From: JASLCR01 sp964619585
GTDB taxonomy: Bacteria; Patescibacteriota; Saccharimonadia; Saccharimonadales; Saccharimonadaceae
Length of the DNA: 64,000 nt
Reading direction: 5' to 3'
NCBI GenBank assembly: GCA_964619585.1
Contig: CAZUCO010000001.1
Span: 186,001 to 250,000 of the forward strand
In this document: in pieces, positions 44,235-52,618 of the stretch
How positions within the stretch are numbered: the first letter of the stretch is position 1
Layout of the letters: every line of letters begins with the position of its first letter
Notes under the pieces: model-generated
Databases searched by the model: none
Seen by the model: only the letters and a program-made list of their open reading frames with translations
What the model was told of the DNA's origin: nothing
Program-made: the position numbers and the translations under genes

Positions 44235-44615
44235 ATGGCTGACGTAGCTAAACTTGCAAAAGAGCTGACATCATTGACAGTTCTCGAAGTAAACGAACTA
44301 AAGAACGTACTAAAAGACGAATACGGCATTGAGCCTGCAGCAGCGGCTGCTGTAGCTGTAGCCGCACCTGCCGGTGATGCTGGTGCTGCAGCTGCTGACG
44401 AGAAGTCAGAGTTCACTGTAACCCTCAAAGACGCTGGTGCTCAAAAGGTTGCTGTTATCAAGGCAGTTAAAGAGATCACTGGTCTTGGTCTTGGTGAAGC
44501 AAAAGCTATCGTCGATGGTGCACCTGCTCCAGTTAAAGAGAAGGTCTCTAAAGACGACGCTGAAGCTGCAAAGAAAGCCCTCGAAGAAGCTGGCGCTACT
44601 GTAGAGCTCGTCTAG
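44235..44615 (+). CDS. rplL: 50S ribosomal protein L7/L12
   Basis: A 126-aa protein of standard length. The N-terminal dimerisation helix (AKLAKELTSLTVLEVNELKN) is followed by an Ala-rich hinge and the C-terminal factor-binding domain (KVAVIKAVKEITGLGLGEAK). AAAGGAG precedes the ATG. It is followed by a terminator, not by rpoB as in most bacteria. Confidence 0.97.
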   Translation: MADVAKLAKELTSLTVLEVNELKNVLKDEYGIEPAAAAAVAVAAPAGDAGAAAADEKSEFTVTLKDAGAQKVAVIKAVKEITGLGLGEAKAIVDGAPAPVKEKVSKDDAEAAKKALEEAGATVELV

Positions 44616-44648
44616 TTCACCCATTATAACGACCGTATTTTATGCATG

Positions 44649-44683
44649 ATAAATACCCGCTCATTCAAGCGGGTATTTATTTT
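44649..44683 (+). terminator. rplL terminator
   Basis: ATAAATACCCGCT/AGCGGGTATTTAT hairpin followed by TTT. Confidence 0.85.
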
Positions 44684-44731
44684 ACAACGATTTTTTTGTG
44701 ACCTCATAAAATCTTGTGGAAAATTTCAGGC

Positions 44732-44760
44732 TTGACGAACTGCCCTACGCTTGGTATATA
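44732..44760 (+). promoter_or_regulatory. Promoter of the gene at 44807
   Basis: TTGACG (44732-44737), 17-base spacer, TATATA (44755-44760). Confidence 0.7.
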
Positions 44761-44806
44761 CTGGTAGTTGATATCCACCAAAAACAGACAAGGAACTGCG
44801 AGAATT

Positions 44807-45322
44807 ATGTCTGAATTACCAGAAAAACAAGTTAAGCGACTAAGATCGCTCATTCAGGAGGCCGAGACCAACTTGGCAGCCGCAAAAGAACTTTTGATAA
44901 GTATCATCGGCGATGATGGCGAAGTAATCACACCCACAAGTAGCCGCGAAGAAGTTACTGGCAAGATCGTCGAAGGAGTCTTTGACGGACAAAAAATGGC
45001 CGGTCCAGATGGCAAAGAATATCCAGTACCTGCCAACTATGCCTCTAAGTCAAAGCTAGTTGAAGGTGATATTCTAAAGCTCACAATCGCCGACGATGGC
45101 AGCTTTATCTACAAGCAAATCGGTCCGGTTGACCGAACCCAGATTATTGGTACGCTGACACAACACGATGGTGCCTACTACGTAGAAGCCAACGGCCGCG
45201 AATACCGCATCTTGCTTGCCAGTGTGACGTACTTCCGTATTAATGTCGGTGATCAAGTAACGATCATCGTTCCAACCGACAACCAAGATGCTACTTGGGC
45301 AGCAGTCGAAGCGGCACTATAA
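44807..45322 (+). CDS. Conserved hypothetical protein with beta-barrel C-terminus
   Basis: A 171-aa protein; the ATG at 44807 is used rather than an upstream in-frame ATG, which lies within the leader. An N-terminal helix (about 1-35) precedes strands with repeating patterns (TGKIVEGVFDGQKM, VEGDILKLTI, GDQVTIIVPT) reminiscent of small OB/SH3-like barrels. No known family. It has its own promoter and is followed by an inverted repeat. Confidence 0.65.
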   Translation: MSELPEKQVKRLRSLIQEAETNLAAAKELLISIIGDDGEVITPTSSREEVTGKIVEGVFDGQKMAGPDGKEYPVPANYASKSKLVEGDILKLTIADDGSFIYKQIGPVDRTQIIGTLTQHDGAYYVEANGREYRILLASVTYFRINVGDQVTIIVPTDNQDATWAAVEAAL

Positions 45323-45342
45323 GAAGTAGGAATCGTAGCAAG

Positions 45343-45382
45343 AAGTGTAATGCCATCTTCTCTTAGGGGGATGGCATTACTT
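45343..45382 (+). terminator. Inverted repeat after the 44807 gene
   Basis: GTAATGCCATC/GATGGCATTAC, extended by AAGT on the left and TT on the right, around a 12-base loop. Only a weak T-run follows. The next -35 (TTGACT, 45381) adjoins it. Confidence 0.6.
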
Positions 45383-45453
45383 GACTTATATTGCTATATA
45401 TGTTAGTATAACAATTGTCATATTACCGTCTCCTGCTGAGAGGAGGTGATAAG

Positions 45454-45723
45454 ATGAGTACTTTCTACGAGTTCGTCGTAGCTTGGTTCGCCCTCGTAAC
45501 AGGGCTTATTGGGCTCACCCTGATCGTACTGCGCATGTTTACATGGGCAGGGATGCCTCTGGTGTTGTGTGGCGGGTCGACGTGTCTGTATTTCGCAGAG
45601 CGCGTGATGACTTCGCCGATGCAGTTCACGTCATCCGATCTCTACATCATGGGAACCGTATCTCTCGGCCCCGTGATTACGGGTCTCGCCTTGCTGTTTC
45701 TAGCTGGCGACGAGGACAAGTGA
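45454..45723 (+). CDS. Small membrane protein, 89 aa
   Basis: The ATG at 45454 follows AGGAGGTGAT, a very long match to the 16S rRNA 3' end; an earlier in-frame ATG is rejected. Three hydrophobic helices (about 5-27, 31-50 and 62-82), one with a GGSTC turn. No family recognised. The promoter is probably TTGACT-17-TAGTAT (45381-45409). Confidence 0.65.
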   Translation: MSTFYEFVVAWFALVTGLIGLTLIVLRMFTWAGMPLVLCGGSTCLYFAERVMTSPMQFTSSDLYIMGTVSLGPVITGLALLFLAGDEDK

Positions 45724-45744
45724 TCGTACTCAGAGTTTTACAAC

Positions 45745-45900
45745 CAGGAAGGAGGTGACAATGTCTACGCACATTCATCGTCTTAGGACGAGTGAGAGTG
45801 CATAGCGTGTCACCCGTGGTGCAGAAGCCACTGAAAAGAGCTCGCCGAGCTGGTTCATCCAACTCAGCTAGAGCCGGTTCGGTGGCTCTTTTCATTTTTT
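45745..45900 (+). ncRNA. Structured RNA element upstream of tdk
   Basis: Nested helices are complementary in order: GGTGACA (45754) with TGTCACC (45808), GCAC (45769) with GTGC (45798), CGTC (45779) with GACG (45787). Next comes GTGG/CCAC (45816-45831). It ends in a branched terminator, AAAAGAGC (45834) with GCTCTTTT (45885), followed by CATTTTTT. I match it to no known riboswitch or RNA. It encloses a 14-codon ORF whose RBS is inside the outer helix. Confidence 0.5.
45761..45805 (+). CDS. 14-residue leader-like peptide
   Basis: The ORF MSTHIHRLRTSESA has GGAAGGAGGTGACA directly upstream, one of the strongest Shine-Dalgarno sequences in the window. The site lies in the outer helix of the surrounding structured RNA. 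It could be a leader peptide or coincidental. Confidence 0.35.
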   Translation: MSTHIHRLRTSESA

Positions 45901-45998
45901 GCTATAACAAATCTTCCAGATCCGTTGAAACACATCATCAATCGGAAAAATGAACGAGCTAATTTGTCGCTTGTTTCCTAGTGCTATAATTGTCTCTA

Positions 45999-46574
45999 AT
46001 GGCAAAACTTCATTTTAAATACGGCGCAATGAATAGCGGTAAAAGCGATACGCTTATTAAAACTGCCTACAACTACGAAGAGCGTGGCCTGAAAGCACTT
46101 GTCGTAAAGCCAGCGATTGATACGAAAGGGGAAGCGCTCGTAGTTGCGCGCGGAGGGCATACTCGAAAAGTTGACATCCTGGCCACTCCAGATATGGATC
46201 TTGAAGGTGAAATCAGCAATTATGGCAATGTTTCTGTTGTACTCGTCGATGAAGCGCAATTTCTTAGCAGGGAACAAATCAGCCAACTCTTCTATATTGC
46301 GAAAAATCATAATATTTCTGTCATATGTTATGGGCTGCGAGCTGATTTTCGAAACAAGATGTTTCCCGGAAGTACACGGCTATTTGAAGTGGCGGATAAT
46401 ATTGAGAAGCTTCCTACTATGTGCTTTTGCGGCTCACAAGCAGAGTTTAATATACGCAAAGTGAATGGCGGGTATGTGTTTGAAGGTGATCAAGTAGCGA
46501 TTGATGGTGAAGATAAGGTTGAATATGAATCTCTCTGTGGGCTCTGCTATATGCGTGAAGGTGGCATAATCTAA
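45999..46574 (+). CDS. tdk: Thymidine kinase
   Basis: A 191-aa type II thymidine kinase. It salvages thymidine to dTMP. P-loop YGAMNSGKSD (about residues 6-15), the VLVDEAQF motif, the lasso YGLRADFR, and Cys pairs CFCGS and CGLCY for the structural zinc. Extended -10 TGCTATAAT ends eight bases before the ATG at 45999; an earlier TTG is rejected. No Shine-Dalgarno. Confidence 0.94.
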   Translation: MAKLHFKYGAMNSGKSDTLIKTAYNYEERGLKALVVKPAIDTKGEALVVARGGHTRKVDILATPDMDLEGEISNYGNVSVVLVDEAQFLSREQISQLFYIAKNHNISVICYGLRADFRNKMFPGSTRLFEVADNIEKLPTMCFCGSQAEFNIRKVNGGYVFEGDQVAIDGEDKVEYESLCGLCYMREGGII

Positions 46575-46634
46575 CTAGCTCACAAATCCATTAGGATTGC
46601 TAAATAAACAATACGATAGTATAATAAATATACT

Positions 46635-47186
46635 ATGACACAATTACGCGGAAGTTTAGATTATGGAATACGTACGTCAAAACAACGCACGAGTGCTTAC
46701 CCTGGAAGGGGAAGTAGCCATGATACCTATGAGCCACTGCCAAATAAGGGCCTTGTTTTCCCAATTGGTCCAGTCGGTGTAGTCGGCGACGAATACTTGC
46801 GCATTAGCGACGAGGTGGCATCTGACGCAGCCCCGACTGAGGTACCACGTAACCTTTATGTCGTCACCGACACAATCTTAGAGATGAACAATCTCATGGC
46901 TGAGCTACGCGGCGACTCACTTTTTGTGTTTAACGCGCTCGCCACAGCCCGTGGCATACCAAAGAAAGGTAGCGATATACGACAGTACGGGAACGGATTT
47001 CGCGCGCATTACGAGAGTCACGCGAGTCTATCAACCCACTTTCTCCGCGCGATGAATGCACTTGACGCCTGGTCGCGAGAGGTGACTGATCGTGACCTTG
47101 TGCATCGGACCGACTTTGGAACAGGCAAGAAACCCTTGCTCATGATGCAGCCCGATATAAAAATCATCGATCAGCGTAATCGATAA
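46635..47186 (+). CDS. Hypothetical protein, 183 aa
   Basis: No family is recognised. Predicted soluble and mixed alpha/beta, with a Gly/Pro-rich stretch (GLVFPIGPVGVVGDE) and a C-terminal basic end. TATAAT ends nine bases before the ATG. It stands alone between tdk and dnaX. Confidence 0.6.
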   Translation: MTQLRGSLDYGIRTSKQRTSAYPGRGSSHDTYEPLPNKGLVFPIGPVGVVGDEYLRISDEVASDAAPTEVPRNLYVVTDTILEMNNLMAELRGDSLFVFNALATARGIPKKGSDIRQYGNGFRAHYESHASLSTHFLRAMNALDAWSREVTDRDLVHRTDFGTGKKPLLMMQPDIKIIDQRNR

Positions 47187-47250
47187 TTTACGTACACATA
47201 CTTTTTATTTGCATGTACGAGTGTCTCTGCGCGTAGTACAATAGTAACCA

Positions 47251-48699
47251 ATGGGGAAGGCCTTATACCGCAAGTATCGCTCGCGGAAATTATCTGAAAT
47301 TGTCGGACAAGAACACGTCACGACACTGCTTCGAAATGCCCTAAAGTCAGACCGGATTGCGCACGCATATCTTTTCACAGGACCGCGTGGTGTTGGTAAG
47401 ACATCGATCGCACGGATCTTGGCGCACGAGATTAATGAGCTACCATATTCCGACGAATCAACCCATCTAGATATTATCGAGATTGATGCCGCCAGCAATA
47501 ACGGTGTCGATGATATCCGGGAACTACGAGACAAAGTCAACCTTGCCCCGACAAGTGCCAAAAAGAAGGTTTATATTATCGACGAGGTTCATATGCTGTC
47601 AAAGGCCGCGTTCAATGCGCTTCTCAAGACTCTCGAAGAGCCCCCAGAACATGTCGTATTTATACTTGCAACAACGGACGTAGAAAAACTCCCTGAAACA
47701 GTCATCAGCCGTACTCAGCGGCATACATTTCGTCGTGCAAGCATCGACAATATCGTTAAAAACCTACGCCTGATTACAAAGAAGGAAAAAGTAGCTGTTG
47801 ATGACGCCGCACTTGAGCTTATCGCCAAACATAGTGATGGTAGTTATCGAGACAGTGTGAGCCTGCTTGATCAATTACGTAATACAGCAGAAGATAATAG
47901 TCCTTTGACTGCCGAGATGATCGAGAATACGTTAGGGCTAGCACCAGCCGATACAATCGACCGGCTCCTAAATGCTGCTATTAGCCATGATTTTGAGAAA
48001 ACTACATCACTCCTATCATCAATCGAGGCCTCGGGAATGCAAGCAAATACCGTAGCGGCACAACTGATTGGCGAGTTACGAACTCGTGTGACAGATGCAC
48101 CTGAACTGTTCCCATTGCTGGACGCACTCCTCGATGTTCGCACGTCACCACTTCCACAAGCAAAATTACTCGTCGTACTTGGTAGCTATGCTGCGGCACA
48201 CACACGTCGAGCCGAGAAAGCTGCAGCAGCTACGACCCCAACAATCGCTGAAGCACCTATTCCGGAGCTAGTCGAAAAGGCTAGCGAGATAGCTCCCATC
48301 GATGATATTGAGATCAGCCCCGAACCATCACCAAAGCCCAGTGGCGCTGCAGCTGAGCATCTAAATCCCGCTTCTCCTACTAATGTTGATATTCAAAAGC
48401 TTATTGCCGATGCCAAAGGAGAAAGCATCGGTCTCCATACGCTGCTTGCGCAGTCATCAATCATACCTCAAGATGGCAAACTCATAATCTATGCAAAAAA
48501 CGCATTCAATATGAGACGCCTCAACGCAGCCAAGAATCTTCGCAGTCTTCAAAATCTTCTTGCTATCCAAGGTAATGATGGCATAGTCCTCGAGATACTC
48601 CCACATGGGATGCCCTCAAATAATAGCCAGGTTGCATCAGTTGCTGCTATCATGGGAGGTGGAGAAGAGGTAAATGTTAGTGAGACAGTGGAGCCATAA
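47251..48699 (+). CDS. dnaX: DNA polymerase III gamma/tau subunit without zinc module
   Basis: A 482-aa clamp loader ATPase: GPRGVGKTSIARIL (Walker A), IDEVHMLSK (Walker B), EEPPEHVVFILATT, and the SRT sensor. The usual Cys-rich zinc-binding insertion between Walker A and EIDAASNNG is absent; the protein contains no Cys at all. The C-terminal part after residue 340 is variable. TACAAT ends eight bases before the ATG. It overlaps dnaB by one base. Confidence 0.95.
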   Translation: MGKALYRKYRSRKLSEIVGQEHVTTLLRNALKSDRIAHAYLFTGPRGVGKTSIARILAHEINELPYSDESTHLDIIEIDAASNNGVDDIRELRDKVNLAPTSAKKKVYIIDEVHMLSKAAFNALLKTLEEPPEHVVFILATTDVEKLPETVISRTQRHTFRRASIDNIVKNLRLITKKEKVAVDDAALELIAKHSDGSYRDSVSLLDQLRNTAEDNSPLTAEMIENTLGLAPADTIDRLLNAAISHDFEKTTSLLSSIEASGMQANTVAAQLIGELRTRVTDAPELFPLLDALLDVRTSPLPQAKLLVVLGSYAAAHTRRAEKAAAATTPTIAEAPIPELVEKASEIAPIDDIEISPEPSPKPSGAAAEHLNPASPTNVDIQKLIADAKGESIGLHTLLAQSSIIPQDGKLIIYAKNAFNMRRLNAAKNLRSLQNLLAIQGNDGIVLEILPHGMPSNNSQVASVAAIMGGGEEVNVSETVEP

Positions 48700-50051
48700 T
48701 GGCCAGTAAAGACGTACCGGCAGGAAAAGTACCACCACAAAGCCTTGACGCCGAGAAAAGTTTGCTCGGTGCTGTTTTGATTGATGATGAAGTACTAGCA
48801 GATATCACCGAACATGTTGCACCACCAGACTTCTATGACAAGACCCACGGTGTTATTTTTGGTGCAATGATGCGTCTCTATGAAAAACACAAACCGGTTG
48901 ATCTTCTGACGCTTACAGATGAGCTGAAGCGTAAGAAGGAGCTTGAAGCAATCGGTGGATCTGCCTACCTGACAGAACTAACAACCTACGTTCCAACCGC
49001 AGCACACGCCGAGAGCTATGCCGAAATTGTAGCTCAAAAGGCAGTGCGACGAAGGCTTATTAAGGCAAGCGGTGACATATCCGAACTCGGCTATGATGAA
49101 GACACCACGACCGAAGAACTACTCGAAAAAGCCGAAGCTGAACTCTTCAGCGTTTCAGATCAAAGCCTCAAGCAAGAAGTAAATAGCCTTGAGTCAATCC
49201 TCAATGATAGCTTCGAGCGACTTGAAGAGCTTCACAAAAATAAAGGACAGCTGCGTGGCATCAGAACGGGTTATCGAGATCTTGATAACTTAACTGCCGG
49301 GTTACAGCGATCAGACCTCATCATCCTCGCGGCCCGACCAGCGATGGGTAAGACTACTTTTGTTACCAATCTTGCCTACAACGTCGCAACAATCGCCAAA
49401 GAACCAGTACTGTTCTTTAGCCTCGAGATGAGCAAAGAGCAGCTGGTTGACCGTATGCTTGCCGATGCCTCAGGTGTTGACGCCTGGAACATCAGGACAG
49501 GTAATCTCAGCGATGATGACTTCAGTAAACTCTCTGAGGCAATGGGGGAGATGGCTGAGGCACCTATCTTTATCGATGACACCCCAGGACTGACCGTTCT
49601 TGAGATGCGTACCAAAGCTCGTCGGATCAGCCACGAACAAAAACTAGGGCTTATCATCGTCGACTATCTTCAGCTGATGCAATCAGCTGGACGAAGTGAC
49701 GGCAACCGCGTTCAGGAAGTAAGTGAAATTTCACGCGGGCTCAAGTTGATCGCCCGTGAGCTTGATGTACCCCTTATTGCGCTTAGCCAGTTAAGTCGTA
49801 GCGTTGAGTCACGTAGCCCTCAGATTCCGCAGCTTTCAGATCTCCGTGAATCGGGAAGCATCGAACAGGATGCGGATATTGTTAGCTTTATCTATCGCCC
49901 TGGCTACTATGAGCCAGACAATCCCGAATACGAAAATATTACTGATCTCATCATCGCGAAGCACCGTAACGGCCCAACCGACAAAGTACAACTGTACTTC
50001 CACCCAGAGAGACTACGCTTTATGTCACTCGATAAACGTCACAATGAGTAG
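48699..50051 (+). CDS. dnaB: Replicative DNA helicase
   Basis: A 450-aa protein of standard size. The N-terminal domain (PQSLDAEKSLLGAVLID) is followed by the RecA-like motor: ARPAMGKTTFVTN (about 210-222), FFSLEMSKEQL, IIVDYLQLM and the C-terminal RHNGPTDKVQL. It unwinds DNA at the fork. It overlaps the dnaX stop by one base, so the helicase and clamp loader subunit are co-expressed. Confidence 0.96.
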   Translation: MASKDVPAGKVPPQSLDAEKSLLGAVLIDDEVLADITEHVAPPDFYDKTHGVIFGAMMRLYEKHKPVDLLTLTDELKRKKELEAIGGSAYLTELTTYVPTAAHAESYAEIVAQKAVRRRLIKASGDISELGYDEDTTTEELLEKAEAELFSVSDQSLKQEVNSLESILNDSFERLEELHKNKGQLRGIRTGYRDLDNLTAGLQRSDLIILAARPAMGKTTFVTNLAYNVATIAKEPVLFFSLEMSKEQLVDRMLADASGVDAWNIRTGNLSDDDFSKLSEAMGEMAEAPIFIDDTPGLTVLEMRTKARRISHEQKLGLIIVDYLQLMQSAGRSDGNRVQEVSEISRGLKLIARELDVPLIALSQLSRSVESRSPQIPQLSDLRESGSIEQDADIVSFIYRPGYYEPDNPEYENITDLIIAKHRNGPTDKVQLYFHPERLRFMSLDKRHNE

Positions 50052-50075
50052 CGTGCTATACTAGCAAGCATAGAG

Positions 50076-51596
50076 ATGGCAAAAACAAACGCAAATACAC
50101 TACTTCTATACCGCGGCCGTTACATTGTCGGATATATTTTTCTTTTTGTGGTTTTTCTCAGCATCCTAGCGGGAATCGGCTTCTTTGTGCCTGGCGGCCT
50201 CTCCGATAGCGAGCTGACAGCAGCCGTCCATAGCAGTAATCTAAGCGTTGCAAATCTACTCCATAACGATCCTTCAAGCATCATTCAAGCACCATATTAC
50301 CTTTTGCAAAAAGCCAGCCTAGCGCTGTTTGGCACCACGCCAATAGCGATAAAATTGCCATCGCTTCTACTCGCAGGAGTGGCTCTGCTTGCCTTCCATG
50401 GCATCGTTCGCCTTTGGTTCCGTTCTAATGTAGCCATTATTTCTTCCGTTATCACAATATGCTCCGGTGTATTCTTGCTATACGCCCAACTTGGAACACC
50501 CGACGTCACTTATTTTGCTTGGACAAGTATCCTGCTTCTATCGGCATCGATGCTAGTCAAGACAAAAAAGTTTGGCATCGTGTGGCTGCTCATCGCGGCA
50601 ATTGTCGCGGCGCTCAGCCTTTACTCTCCACTATTCATCTACCTTATCTTTGGACTTGGTATCGTACTACTGGTTCACCCACATGCGCGATTCACGTTCC
50701 TTGATCGATCGATCTGGACTACGTTACTAGCATTTACATTATTTGTGCTTCTCCTGGTGCCTCTTGGGCTTGCCGTCGCGAGTCAACCATCAATTACACG
50801 AACGCTCCTTGCTATTCCAACTGATTTCTCATTCGTAAGTCTTGAGTCGCTCACACGCCTCGGTAGCCACTATTTCGGATTCCTTCAGCCTGTCAGCGGC
50901 CCATCATTCACACCCATCTACGGCTTGGGCGTCTGTCTCCTGACGCTGCTTGGTATATACAAGCTAGTAACAACCAAATATACCGCAAAAAGCTATATCG
51001 TGACAACCTTGCTTGCTATAGCGATCCCAGCTGCAATTATTCTTCCCTCAGCTGTCACAATAACACTACTCCCGATCATGCTCTTAGTCACGTTCGCTAT
51101 CGACCACTTAATCAGAAGTTGGTACCGACTCTTTCCTCGCAATCCTTATGCGCGTATTGCTGGACTAATCCCTCTAGCCGTCCTTATGCTTGGCATCTCG
51201 ATGCCAAATATTGAGCGCTTTATGTATGGATATCATTACAGCGCTTCTGCAAGTCATACATTCACTCGTGACCCATCCCTGCTCAGCCAAGCTGTTGGGG
51301 CCGTTAATATACCTGCAGGTACTACGTCTCGAAATGTCACTATTATTGTGCCTGAGAAATATCAAGCATTTTATAAGCTCTACGTCTCCTCTCTGCCAGC
51401 CGGAAGATTCTATAATTTCACTGTTACAAGTGCGCCATCAGGCCTAACTTCAACGCAGGCAGTAATCTCAGCGGGCGAATTCAAACTCGCCAACGACAAA
51501 GCTATTGGTATACCATCACGCATCATCGTCGATAGAACGAGTGAGGGCGCTAATCGGTTTTACGTCTACAACACCTACCAGAAGCCCTTAAATTGA
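50076..51596 (+). CDS. Membrane glycosyltransferase, GT39/PMT-like
   Basis: A 506-aa protein with 10-11 predicted membrane helices in the first 380 residues and a soluble C-terminal domain. The first outside loop carries GGLSDSELTAAVH, where the acidic pair could act like the catalytic DE of GT-C enzymes that use lipid-linked sugars. Substrate unknown. Extended -10 TGCTATACT lies 13 bases before the ATG. Confidence 0.75.
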   Translation: MAKTNANTLLLYRGRYIVGYIFLFVVFLSILAGIGFFVPGGLSDSELTAAVHSSNLSVANLLHNDPSSIIQAPYYLLQKASLALFGTTPIAIKLPSLLLAGVALLAFHGIVRLWFRSNVAIISSVITICSGVFLLYAQLGTPDVTYFAWTSILLLSASMLVKTKKFGIVWLLIAAIVAALSLYSPLFIYLIFGLGIVLLVHPHARFTFLDRSIWTTLLAFTLFVLLLVPLGLAVASQPSITRTLLAIPTDFSFVSLESLTRLGSHYFGFLQPVSGPSFTPIYGLGVCLLTLLGIYKLVTTKYTAKSYIVTTLLAIAIPAAIILPSAVTITLLPIMLLVTFAIDHLIRSWYRLFPRNPYARIAGLIPLAVLMLGISMPNIERFMYGYHYSASASHTFTRDPSLLSQAVGAVNIPAGTTSRNVTIIVPEKYQAFYKLYVSSLPAGRFYNFTVTSAPSGLTSTQAVISAGEFKLANDKAIGIPSRIIVDRTSEGANRFYVYNTYQKPLN

Positions 51597-51636
51597 GGTA
51601 TACTAAGAGAAGTAATTGAGAGAGGATGAGAAGTAT

Positions 51637-51927
51637 ATGGCCCTAGACCAGATGAAAATGCTGAACGACCTACGTAAGGCACAGAAGAACTTGAAGAAGC
51701 AAATCGTCGAAGTTGAAGCAGGTGATGGCGCTGTTGTTGTGCGCATCACTGGTGAACTAAAAATTGATAGTATAAAAATCGACCCAGAGATGGTCGATCT
51801 TAATGATATTCATGAACTTGAGCACTGGATTGAGATCGCAGTACGTGATGGTATGGCAAAGGCGCAAGAAATTGCTGCTGACACCATGAAACCACTTATG
51901 GGTGGCCTCAACCTACCAGGCATGTAA
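51637..51927 (+). CDS. YbaB/EbfC-family nucleoid-associated protein
   Basis: A 96-aa protein. The ATG at 51637 is used rather than upstream frames. A helical N-terminus (MKMLNDLRKAQKNLKKQI) precedes the beta core (VVVRITGELKIDSIKID) and a C-terminal helix ending LNLPGM, the YbaB layout. It binds DNA as a dimer. It is followed directly by recR, the order found in many bacteria. Confidence 0.9.
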   Translation: MALDQMKMLNDLRKAQKNLKKQIVEVEAGDGAVVVRITGELKIDSIKIDPEMVDLNDIHELEHWIEIAVRDGMAKAQEIAADTMKPLMGGLNLPGM

Positions 51928-51934
51928 CAGCCCC

Positions 51935-52552
51935 ATGCCTCAACAGATACTCCCGACTGCTCTCAATAAGCTTATTGATGAGCTTGGTCAATTACCAGGT
52001 GTGGGTGCCCGCACTGCTGAGAGATACGCGTACTTCTTACTTAAATCCCAGGAAAAGAAGACACATAGTCTCGCTCAGGCTATCGAGCAACTCCATACAA
52101 ATGTCAAGCAATGCCCTGTAACATTTGCGCTCATTGATGCTGATCAAGATCTTTCACCACTCTACGCCGATCCCAAACGCAACAAGCAGCTTGTTGCGGT
52201 CGTAGAAGAGCCGCTCGATATTGTTGCGCTTGAGCGAACAGGACAATTCGACGGCACCTATCATGTACTCGGCGGTGCTATCTCGCCGCTTGACGGTGTA
52301 GGCCCAGAGCAACTCCATATTCCTGAGCTCGCCGAACGAATCAAGAAAGATGGCGTACAGGAACTAATTATTGCGACCAATGCCTCTGTCGAAGGTGAGT
52401 CAACTGCACTTTTCCTTCAGAACTACATCACAGAAGCAGACATAGAGGTGACGATGTCACGTTTGGCTCGCGGTATTCCTGTTGGGGTTGATCTAGAGTA
52501 TGCAGATCAAATAACTCTCACTCATGCACTTGAGGGTCGCAAGAAGCTTTAA
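51935..52552 (+). CDS. recR: Recombination protein RecR lacking the zinc finger
   Basis: A 205-aa protein. The helix-hairpin-helix (LIDELGQLPGVGARTAERYA, about residues 10-29) and the Toprim domain (VVEEPLDI, YHVLGGAISPLDGVGPEQL) are clear. The Cys4 zinc finger that normally lies between them (about 57-80) is missing: only one Cys remains. RecR acts with RecO and RecF in gap repair. The ATG is at 51935, seven bases after the YbaB stop. Confidence 0.92.
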   Translation: MPQQILPTALNKLIDELGQLPGVGARTAERYAYFLLKSQEKKTHSLAQAIEQLHTNVKQCPVTFALIDADQDLSPLYADPKRNKQLVAVVEEPLDIVALERTGQFDGTYHVLGGAISPLDGVGPEQLHIPELAERIKKDGVQELIIATNASVEGESTALFLQNYITEADIEVTMSRLARGIPVGVDLEYADQITLTHALEGRKKL

Positions 52553-52618
52553 TAATAGTTAAGCCTTGGTTAAATGTAGAAGGGGCAGGTTGATATATAT
52601 CTGCTACAATGGAACCAG

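Noticed and set aside
45483..45758. 91-codon plus-strand frame
   Set aside because: Shadow of the small membrane protein at 45454 in another frame, with no RBS.
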